Part shown: positions 1 to 5,560 of the stretch, piece after piece
Numbering within the stretch: position 1 is the stretch's first letter
Layout of the letters: every line of letters begins with the position of its first letter
Assembly (NCBI GenBank): GCA_015661045.1
Contig: JACVQG010000109.1
Coordinates: 1 to 5,560, forward strand
Direction of reading: 5' to 3'
DNA length: 5,560 nucleotides
Origin: Dehalococcoidia bacterium
Lineage (GTDB): Bacteria; Chloroflexota; Dehalococcoidia; JACVQG01
The notes under the pieces: model-generated
The model's database searches: none
The model's input: only the letters and a program-made list of their open reading frames with translations
Told to the model about the DNA's origin: nothing
Made by a program: the position numbers and the translations under genes

Positions 1-556
1 TTGCCCCGCAAATGCGGGAGGACTCTTCTAAAGCAGCATCCATACCCCGGAAGGCCGGAGTAATCAGGATAAACGCAATGGATGCCCAGTGGATGGTGGA
101 AACCCAGATAATACCACCATAAGAATAAATATCTATTGGTCCAGTGGGGAGATCGAAAGTACGCATCAGCCACTGGTTAATAATTCCAGTTTTGGGGGAG
201 AGAAGCAGTATCCAGGCCATGATTACCGGCTGATACGGGAGGAAGAATTGTATCCAAACCGTAACCTCCAATACCTTTTTGAAAGGGGTATCTGTTCGGG
301 TCACCACCCATGCCAGAAATACCGCTATCACCATAGCCAGCAATGCCCGAACTATTCCTAACCAAAAACTGGTTAGAAGGGTTACATAGGTTATTAAACG
401 GGAAAAAGCATCGGTATAGCCTTTTAGGGTAAAATCCTGGGCTGCATAGGGCGGCCCACCTTTGAAGCTACCATAAAATATCATTACAAGAGGGTAGACA
501 ACCAGGAAAGCTATTACAAGTAGCAGTACGATCATTACAATGGTAGACCGCTTCAT
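1..556 (-). CDS. ABC transporter permease, FbpB/ThiP type (5' part only, runs off left edge)
   Basis: Translating the minus strand from the ATG at 556-554 gives 185 uninterrupted codons to the window edge. The product is an integral inner-membrane permease of the binding-protein-dependent (MetI-like) fold. Hydrophobic segments lie at about residues 5-28, 60-86, 100-119 and 148-168. They are followed by an EAA-type loop at residues 169-185 (FRGMDAALEESSRICGA), the site that contacts the ATPase in this superfamily. The overall character, including the basic N-terminus, FYGSF after the first helix and the PFKK loop, resembles iron(III) or related (thiamine, phosphonate) permeases, which are usually 500-560 residues with two fused halves, so about two thirds should lie outside the window. 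A GAGG ribosome site sits 4 nt before the ATG. The substrate cannot be told from this fragment; iron is an inference. The binding protein and ATPase are not visible, and no gene precedes it on this strand. Confidence 0.85.
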   Translation of the reverse strand, partial: MKRSTIVMIVLLLVIAFLVVYPLVMIFYGSFKGGPPYAAQDFTLKGYTDAFSRLITYVTLLTSFWLGIVRALLAMVIAVFLAWVVTRTDTPFKKVLEVTVWIQFFLPYQPVIMAWILLLSPKTGIINQWLMRTFDLPTGPIDIYSYGGIIWVSTIHWASIAFILITPAFRGMDAALEESSRICGA

Positions 557-644
557 ATAGCCTCTTTTCTAAAAAAAGCAACTCTTCCTGATAGGTTTCC
601 AACAGGCAAGATAAAATACTTGTGCAGCAAAACAGTGTTAGCTG

Positions 645-674
645 ATAATATTGCTTTTAGGCATAGTTTGTCAA
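645..674 (-). promoter_or_regulatory. Sigma70-like promoter for the permease
   Basis: Minus strand: a perfect TTGACA -35 box (674-669), an 18-nt spacer and TATTAT (650-645, 5 of 6 matches to TATAAT). Transcription would start near 638, giving a leader of about 80 nt before the permease ATG. No riboswitch or attenuator is recognisable in that leader. A separate promoter suggests that the permease leads its transcript. Confidence 0.6.
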
Positions 675-696
675 TACTTATCCCTATTAGTTTATT
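668..696 (+). promoter_or_regulatory. Possible holA promoter
   Basis: Plus strand: TTGTCA (668-673, 5 of 6 matches to the -35 consensus), a 17-nt spacer and TTTATT (691-696, 4 of 6 matches). The start would be near 703, leaving a leader of about 33 nt with the ribosome site in it. A competing extended -10 (TGTTAAAAT, 711-719) would begin transcription inside the ribosome site, so it is less likely. The -35 box overlaps that of the divergent permease promoter. Confidence 0.35.
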
Positions 697-735
697 GATT
701 ATCCGGGTTATGTTAAAATCCGGTAGGAGCTAAAT

Positions 736-1704
736 TTGATATACATTCTTTACGGAGAGAATAGTTATTCGCGCCATCATTTCCTGACCCAACTAAAGAC
801 AGACCTGGGGATTCTGGATAATGAGGCAACCCTCTTCGCGGGGGCCCAACTAACCCCTGCCCACCTGTCGAATGCTGTAAATACTATACCCTTCCTCTCT
901 CCTTCCCGGCTGGTAATCGTCGAGGGTTTGTTTACCAGGTTCTCGCCCAGAAAGTCGGCTGCCGATACCACACCCAAAGAGTTAGTTCAATCGTTTTCTA
1001 AGGCGGCCTACCCCATACCACCGACAACAACCCTGGTCCTTATTGAAGAAGATATATCGGCACAGAACCCACTATTTAAGGCATTGGAAACTGTAGCTAC
1101 TATAAAACCGTTCCCTTTATTGAAAAAAGTAGAACTTTTGAAATGGATAGGGGATGAGGTTACCAAACGCGGCGGGGGTATTACACCTACCGCCATGAAT
1201 ATGTTAGCTAACCTGGTGGGTAGTGATCTCTGGGGACTATCCAATGAGATAGATAAATTGCTGCAATATAGCAGAGGTAAACCTATCCAGGACTCGCATA
1301 TCCAGGAGGTAGTGGTGCTGGCTAAAGAAGCCAATATTTTTCACCTGGTGGATGCGCTCCTCCAGCGCCGCGTAGCAGCCGCCAGCCTTTTGTTACGCCA
1401 ACTTCTTACACAGGGTGTGACACCCAGCCATTTAATAGCCATGATAGCCCGACAATTGCGGCACCTGGTCATATCAAAAGACTTGCTAAATCAAAAAGTC
1501 CCCGAAAGGGAAATTCAGCACCGCCTGGGACTACAAGAATTTGCCTTCCGGCAACTTATAACACAGGCCCGGACATATACCGTTCCGCAGATTATAAATG
1601 CGTATCAGTTGCTCCTGGATACCGACATCGCTATAAAAACAGGGCGCCGGGAGGATGATGTAGCTCTGGATGTGCTGGTGGCTGAATTGGGGAAAAGCAA
1701 ATAA
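736..1704 (+). CDS. holA: DNA polymerase III subunit delta
   Basis: This 322-residue protein matches the delta subunit of the replicative clamp loader, which opens the beta sliding clamp and works with the gamma/tau and delta-prime subunits in the cytoplasm. The length fits the family (about 320-345). It starts with the typical beta strand and turn (IYILYGENSY, residues 2-11). The AAA+-like domain I carries FLSPSRLVIVEG (53-64) and LVLIEED (100-106). Next comes the domain with KWIGDEVTKRGG (136-147) and LVGSDLWGLSNEIDKL (160-175). The helical collar domain follows, with EANIFHLVDALLQR (198-211), HLIAMIARQLRHL (232-244) and a final TDIAIKTGRREDDVALDVLVAEL (296-318), the position of the family's usual C-terminal helix. 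Delta normally lacks a working P-loop, and none is seen. The TTG start is supported by AGGAG at 725-729, 6 nt upstream, and by the absence of a better in-frame start. It converges on cobQ with only 10 nt between stop codons. Confidence 0.93.
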   Translation: MIYILYGENSYSRHHFLTQLKTDLGILDNEATLFAGAQLTPAHLSNAVNTIPFLSPSRLVIVEGLFTRFSPRKSAADTTPKELVQSFSKAAYPIPPTTTLVLIEEDISAQNPLFKALETVATIKPFPLLKKVELLKWIGDEVTKRGGGITPTAMNMLANLVGSDLWGLSNEIDKLLQYSRGKPIQDSHIQEVVVLAKEANIFHLVDALLQRRVAAASLLLRQLLTQGVTPSHLIAMIARQLRHLVISKDLLNQKVPEREIQHRLGLQEFAFRQLITQARTYTVPQIINAYQLLLDTDIAIKTGRREDDVALDVLVAELGKSK

Positions 1705-1714
1705 ATGGAGGGGT

Positions 1715-3247
1715 TTATCTCAATCCGCTAATTGTATATATCTTTTCCATGTCCAGATTATTCCGTACTAAGTCCGCCAGTTTATCAAATTGCTGCTGCC
1801 GTGTGAGCAATGCTTGCCTGGCCAGTGAAGAAAAGCCCTTTTCACGCCTCAAATTATCCAGAAAAGCCCGCCTGAACTCATAGTTATCAAACAGGCCGTG
1901 CAAGTAAGTGCCTGCAATCCTGCCATCTTCAGAAATGGCTCCATCAGGGTAGGCCGTCCCCCCTGTATTAACCATAAAAGCCGGCCTGATTTCATCGCCC
2001 CGGCTCTGCCCCATGTGTATTTCGTATCCTGTAACCCTTTGCCCTTTCGCCGCTGTTAATATACCCTTTTCAGCTACTACTGTGGCCTCAACTTGTCTTG
2101 TTGTCTTTTCCGGGAAAAAGGCGGTGTTTATTTGAAGCAAGGCCAATCCTTCTACGCTGTCCTGAGAGGATTCTACATGAGCAGGGTCGAGGATACGTTG
2201 GCCTAACATTTGAAATCCGCCGCAAACCCCGATTATTGCCGTCCTCTGCTGTGCTTGTAAGGTAATTGCTTTATCCAGCCCATTATTGCGTATGAAAGCA
2301 AGGTCAGCCATAGTGCTTTTCGTGCCCGGCAGGATAATAACATCAGGGTTACGCAATTCAGAAGGATGTTGCACATATCGCAGGTTAACATCCGGTTCCT
2401 GATGCAGTGGTTCAAAATCCGTGGCATTGGAGATGCGCGGCAAAGCGATAACAACGATGTCCAGCTTATCTCGTACTGTGTCCTGATTATCTATGTCCTC
2501 CCTTAAAGAGTCTTCCTCCGGTAGAAATAGCTTTTGAATGTAAGGAAGGACTCCAAGAACGGGTCTCTTTGTTCTCTTCTCAAGAAATTCCAGTCCGGGT
2601 TTCAGTATATTTATATCGCCACGAAATTTATTAATGACAAATCCCCGAACAAGTTTTTTTTCAGTCCGGGTTAAAAGGGTCAGGGTGCCAACGATAGAAG
2701 CGAATACTCCACCCCTTTCGATATCGCCAACCAATAACACGGGGCAATTTGTATACCGGGCTATCCGCATATTAGTGATTTCATGGCGTTTCAGGTTTAC
2801 CTCTGCCGGTCCACCAGCCCCTTCAATCACCACTATGTCATACTCCGATTGCAACCGATGCAGGGAGGTTTTTACCGTTTTTAATAGTTTACTTGTATAT
2901 CTATAGTATTCACCCGCTGGAACCGTTATCCAGGGTTTGCCCAGGACAACTACCTGAGACCTGGAATCGGCTTCCGGCTTAAGAAGGATTGGATTCATAT
3001 CAACAGTAGGCTCCACGCCGGCTGCTTCAGCCTGGGTTGCCTGGGAACGTCCTATTTCCCCTCCATCCCGCGTTACAAACGAGTTTAAGGCCATATTCTG
3101 TGATTTAAAGGGGGCTACTTTCCACCCATCCTGATGAAATATGTGACACAGGGCGGTCACAAGCATGCTTTTGCCCACCGATGAGGAGGTGCCCTGCACC
3201 ATCAATAGTTTGGCTGTTTTATTCACGATATTTCCATTATATCCCAT
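1715..3247 (-). CDS. cobQ: Cobyric acid synthase (adenosylcobyrinate a,c-diamide amidotransferase)
   Basis: This 510-residue cytosolic enzyme of adenosylcobalamin synthesis (also called CbiP) uses glutamine and ATP to amidate the b, d, e and g carboxylates of adenosylcobyrinic acid a,c-diamide. The length is normal for the family. The N-terminal dethiobiotin-synthetase-like domain has a P-loop, GTSSSVGKS (19-27), then FKSQNMALNS (47-56), the acidic VVIEGAGGPAEVNL (139-152) and VGDIERGGVFAS (173-184). The C-terminal class I glutamine amidotransferase domain has PGTKST (307-312), the nucleophile Cys342 in GVCGGFQMLG, YEIHMG (408-413) and the catalytic His450 in GTYLHGLFDN. The start is uncertain: the ATG at 3247 lacks a clear ribosome site and lies 4 nt from a perfect palindrome. 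A GTG at 3226-3224 (codon 8) would begin VNKTAKLLMVQGT, closer to the usual family N-terminus. No other cob genes are visible and the leader shows no recognisable B12 box, so salvage or a scattered pathway is possible. A promoter lies at 3385-3413. Confidence 0.95.
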   Translation of the reverse strand: MGYNGNIVNKTAKLLMVQGTSSSVGKSMLVTALCHIFHQDGWKVAPFKSQNMALNSFVTRDGGEIGRSQATQAEAAGVEPTVDMNPILLKPEADSRSQVVVLGKPWITVPAGEYYRYTSKLLKTVKTSLHRLQSEYDIVVIEGAGGPAEVNLKRHEITNMRIARYTNCPVLLVGDIERGGVFASIVGTLTLLTRTEKKLVRGFVINKFRGDINILKPGLEFLEKRTKRPVLGVLPYIQKLFLPEEDSLREDIDNQDTVRDKLDIVVIALPRISNATDFEPLHQEPDVNLRYVQHPSELRNPDVIILPGTKSTMADLAFIRNNGLDKAITLQAQQRTAIIGVCGGFQMLGQRILDPAHVESSQDSVEGLALLQINTAFFPEKTTRQVEATVVAEKGILTAAKGQRVTGYEIHMGQSRGDEIRPAFMVNTGGTAYPDGAISEDGRIAGTYLHGLFDNYEFRRAFLDNLRREKGFSSLARQALLTRQQQFDKLADLVRNNLDMEKIYTISGLR

Positions 3248-3251
3248 AAAC

Positions 3252-3283
3252 GAATTAGCCCCCTTTGTTAAGGGGGCTAATTC
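3252..3283. repeat. Perfect 14-bp inverted repeat with 4-nt loop at the cobQ start
   Basis: The arm GAATTAGCCCCCTT (3252-3265) and its exact complement (3270-3283) surround TGTT. The hairpin is GC-rich at its top and lies 4 nt upstream of the cobQ ATG. No run of T follows on either strand, so a classical intrinsic terminator is not supported. This kind of CCCCCTT/AAGGGGG palindrome occurs as an interspersed repeat in many bacterial genomes (recollection, not checked). In the cobQ leader it would sequester the region where a ribosome site should be. Confidence 0.85.
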
Positions 3284-3328
3284 ATGTTCTTTGTATTCTC
3301 AAGCCTATTCTGCGTATTGTGCCCCACA

Positions 3329-3378
3329 CTGAGATTCTTCGCTACGCTCCTCCGAGTGAAACATCCCGATGCGTCGGA
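3329..3378 (-). repeat. Interspersed-repeat remnant
   Basis: On the minus strand this reads with the phrase GGAGCGTAGCGAAGAATCTC, a wording that recurs in intergenic repeats of several bacterial phyla (from memory). It is joined to a short inverted repeat, TCCGACGCATCGGG. There is no reading frame of interest. It probably marks old repetitive DNA beside the IS element. Together with 3284-3328, where nothing else is recognisable, it forms most of the cobQ leader if the promoter at 3385-3413 is used. Confidence 0.45.
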
Positions 3379-3384
3379 CAGATG

Positions 3385-3413
3385 AAAATACCAGCAACTG
3401 TCTTAAATGTCAA
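3385..3413 (-). promoter_or_regulatory. Promoter reading towards cobQ, next to or inside the IS end
   Basis: Minus strand: a perfect TTGACA (3413-3408), a 17-nt spacer and TATTTT (3390-3385, 4 of 6 matches to TATAAT). The start would be near 3378, with a leader of about 130 nt to cobQ. It begins only 12 nt beyond the transposase stop codon, so it probably belongs to the right end of the IS. If so, cobQ is expressed from an IS-supplied promoter. Confidence 0.55.
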
Positions 3414-3425
3414 TAGTGTTAATTA

Positions 3426-4385
<960 letters not shown>

Positions 4386-4530
4386 ATTTCCCCCTTTTTT
4401 GGCCTGTCCTTGCATTATGCGGGCTTGGTTAGCCCATACAACTGTTCGGGCTCTAGTATTAGTGGGTGCGGCGACACTGCTCTCTTACGGCCTCTTGGAC
4501 CAAGGGGGCTTCGGCCTGCCGCACCCTTCG
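4386..4530 (-). ncRNA. Candidate IS110 bridge RNA
   Basis: In the IS110 group the non-coding end upstream of the recombinase encodes a bridge RNA whose two loops pair with target and donor DNA (177 nt in IS621). Here that segment follows a promoter with an expected start near 4530. It opens with a perfect 9-bp stem (GGGTGCGGC, 4526-4518, with GCCGCACCC, 4472-4464, minus strand). Inside are a GGCC/GGCC pairing, a small CTTG-GTC-CAAG hairpin and a one-sided unpaired stretch of about 15 nt (4487-4473). A second structured part follows: GCCC/GGGC (4451-4448 with 4435-4432), or the alternative GGGCT-AACCA-AGCCC (4435-4421). The 3' end is not determined and the RNA may run on into the transposase message. 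Structure and position are seen; identity as a bridge RNA is inferred from the family. I could not assign guide sequences with confidence. Confidence 0.45.
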
Positions 4531-4536
4531 GATTTA

Positions 4537-4565
4537 TTCATAGCATTTTCTATTTAAAGATACAA
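4537..4565 (-). promoter_or_regulatory. Extended -10 promoter for the putative bridge RNA and transposase
   Basis: Minus strand: TTGTAT (4565-4560), a 17-nt spacer ending in TGC, then TATGAA (4542-4537). The -35 is weak (3 of 6) but the TGn extension compensates. Transcription would begin near 4530, just 4 nt before the long stem of the putative RNA. Confidence 0.4.
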
Positions 4566-4572
4566 GGGTCGC

Positions 4573-4586
4573 TCCGACATGTCGGG
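4573..4586. repeat. Short palindrome outside the IS, matching one on the other side
   Basis: Positions 4574-4585 read CCGACATGTCGG, a perfect 12-bp palindrome. The 14-nt form TCCGACnnnTCGGG recurs inverted at 3378-3365 on the far side of the transposase gene. It may be part of the same interspersed repeat family, or mark the insertion site. Confidence 0.5.
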
Positions 4587-4719
4587 TCTGGGGTGAAGTG
4601 GAGCCTTGACGTGCCGCGTTTTGCACACCAAGCTCATTTTGAGATAATCTCTTAGACATTTGACCAGAACGGGTAAAACCTCCAATAATCGAAATAAAGT
4701 AATTATTTGGTCATTTTAA
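4587..4719. other. Non-coding stretch without a recognised gene
   Basis: No convincing reading frame or RNA gene is seen. The left part is GC-richer and repeat-like. From about 4665 it becomes AT-rich, as expected for the native region upstream of the response regulator. A small inverted repeat GAGATaATCTC (4641-4651) is the only structure noted. Confidence 0.4.
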
Positions 4720-4732
4720 TGGTAATTATATC

Positions 4733-4761
4733 TTGACAATATGTTGTAGAGATGTTAATTT
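4733..4761 (+). promoter_or_regulatory. Promoter of the response regulator
   Basis: A perfect TTGACA (4733-4738), a 17-nt spacer, then TAATTT (4756-4761) preceded by TG at 4753-4754 (extended -10). The -10 itself is poor (3 of 6), which suits a promoter that needs an activator. The start would be near 4768, with a leader of about 77 nt. Confidence 0.45.
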
Positions 4762-4774
4762 ACTGTTAACCAAT
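4742..4774 (+). promoter_or_regulatory. Putative OmpR/PhoB-type operator: three direct repeats at 11-bp spacing
   Basis: TGTTGTAGAGA (4742), TGTTAATTTAC (4753) and TGTTAACCAAT (4764) are consecutive 11-bp units, each beginning with TGTT. Weaker units lie in the same phase at 4731 (TCTT) and 4775 (AGTT). Dimers of the OmpR/PhoB family bind head-to-tail to direct repeats spaced about 11 bp, as in Pho boxes. The site overlaps the promoter spacer and -10 of the downstream response regulator, pointing to autoregulation. Confidence 0.55.
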
Positions 4775-4844
4775 AGTTTTGTCTTTTTGCGTTTACCCCT
4801 CATAACCCGGTAATAGCAACAATTTCTAATTATATTGGAGGGGA

Positions 4845-5552
4845 ATGAAATTTTTAATTGTAGATGATGCCCCGGATGTAGTAGAAGCAGTAAGCCTATG
4901 CTTGGAATTGCGTTATCCCGGCGCCGTAATTCTCACGGCAGAGGAAGGAAAGTCCGCCCTGGAGATCGCTCAGAGAGAAGAGCTAGATCTGATAATCCTG
5001 GACATCGGATTACCCTTTATGGACGGCTTCGATGTTTGCCGCCAACTTCGTGTAAACTCACAAGTGCCAGTCATTATGCTTACAGTTCGTGACCGAGACG
5101 TTGATGTAGCCCGGGGATTGGCAGTCGGGGCAGATGATTACATAACTAAACCCTTTAGCCATATCGAGCTTTTAGCCCGTGTACAAGCAGTATTGCGGCG
5201 CACGAAAAGCGCTGACAACACTAACGATGGCAGCTTTGTTTCAGGGGACCTGGACATAAATTACGTTTCCCGTGAAGTTCGAGTAGCCGGCAAAGACGTA
5301 AAACTTACCCCCACAGAATACCGTTTATTGTATCAACTTGTTCGTAATGCAGGACGGGTATTAACCCACAGGGAGCTTTTGACCCGTGTTTGGGGGCCTG
5401 AGTTTACAGATAAGACGAGTTACCTTAAAGTACATGTTCAACACCTCCGGCAAAAACTGGCAGACTCTGCTTCTACTCCCAGGTTAATCCTCACTGAACC
5501 CGGCGTGGGCTACAGGTTTGCTACCCCAGTTCAAGGGGTTAAATCTTCCTAA
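4845..5552 (+). CDS. OmpR/PhoB-family response regulator
   Basis: This 235-residue, full-length two-component response regulator is a cytoplasmic DNA-binding protein. The receiver domain (about 1-118) has the acidic pair Asp7/Asp8, phosphoacceptor Asp53 in LILDIGLPFMDG style context, Thr80, Tyr99 and Lys102-Pro103 (DDYITKPF). The winged-helix Trans_reg_C domain (about 138-230) has VKLTPTEYRLL, GRVLTHRELLTRVWG, the recognition helix in TSYLKVHVQHLRQKL and the closing wing TEPGVGYRF. GGAGGGG stands directly before the ATG; the GGAGG core is only 3 nt away, a short but workable spacing, and the start gives the usual few residues before the first beta strand. The partner histidine kinase is probably downstream, beyond the window. 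The subgroup (PhoB/PhoP or KdpE-like) and the signal cannot be decided from this sequence; the phased repeats upstream lean towards PhoB/PhoP-like recognition. Confidence 0.94.
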   Translation: MKFLIVDDAPDVVEAVSLCLELRYPGAVILTAEEGKSALEIAQREELDLIILDIGLPFMDGFDVCRQLRVNSQVPVIMLTVRDRDVDVARGLAVGADDYITKPFSHIELLARVQAVLRRTKSADNTNDGSFVSGDLDINYVSREVRVAGKDVKLTPTEYRLLYQLVRNAGRVLTHRELLTRVWGPEFTDKTSYLKVHVQHLRQKLADSASTPRLILTEPGVGYRFATPVQGVKSS

Positions 5553-5560
5553 CCACCTCC

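Noticed and set aside
89..365. Small open frames of 90 and 62 codons on either strand
   Set aside because: They lie in the wrong frames over the permease gene, whose minus-strand frame is open from 556 to the edge with membrane helices and an EAA loop.
711..719. Extended -10 TGTTAAAAT as the holA promoter
   Set aside because: It would start transcription near 726, inside the ribosome site, leaving about 10 nt before the TTG start; no suitable -35 strengthens it.
1705..1714. Bidirectional terminator between holA and cobQ
   Set aside because: The gap is only 10 nt and no hairpin with a T tract was found there or in the adjoining gene ends.
3252..3283. Rho-independent terminator
   Set aside because: The stem is strong, but no T-rich tract follows on either strand and the cobQ start lies immediately beyond it.
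3248..3378. Cobalamin riboswitch in the cobQ leader
   Set aside because: No B12-box-like sequence or conserved core could be recognised; the leader consists of repeat-like DNA and the palindrome.

Overview
The window is bacterial chromosomal DNA with ordinary housekeeping and transport genes, one inserted and decayed IS110-type element, and a regulator at the right edge. Strong Shine-Dalgarno sites, a TTG start, sigma70-like promoters, AT-rich intergenic DNA and degenerate interspersed repeats suggest a moderate-GC anaerobe-like lineage. Chloroflexota (Dehalococcoidia-like) or a Firmicutes-like group is my guess from general impression only; nothing here proves the taxon.

Layout: (1) Positions 1-556, minus strand: the N-terminal 185 codons of an FbpB/ThiP-type ABC transporter permease, running off the left edge, with its own promoter. 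(2) 557-735: a divergent promoter region in which the two -35 boxes appear to overlap. (3) 736-1704, plus strand: holA, DNA polymerase III delta subunit, with a TTG start. (4) 1715-3247, minus strand: cobQ/cbiP, cobyric acid synthase, converging on holA with a 10-nt gap. (5) 3252-3378: a perfect 14-bp palindrome at the cobQ start and an interspersed-repeat remnant. (6) About 3379-4572: an IS110-family element on the minus strand. Its transposase is broken by two small frameshifts. Its upstream non-coding end holds a promoter followed directly by a structured segment, which is the expected place and form of an IS110 bridge RNA. (7) 4573-4844: a palindrome, then AT-rich DNA with a promoter and a ladder of TGTT half-sites repeating every 11 bp. 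(8) 4845-5552, plus strand: an OmpR/PhoB-family response regulator, probably autoregulated through that ladder.

The genes do not form one pathway. The permease and the regulator belong to operons that continue outside the window. holA and cobQ are independent. The main interactions are regulatory: the right end of the IS (transposase orientation) appears to provide an outward promoter towards cobQ, and the regulator probably controls its own transcription. The best candidates for something new are the IS110 element with its putative bridge RNA and the phased operator upstream of the response regulator.
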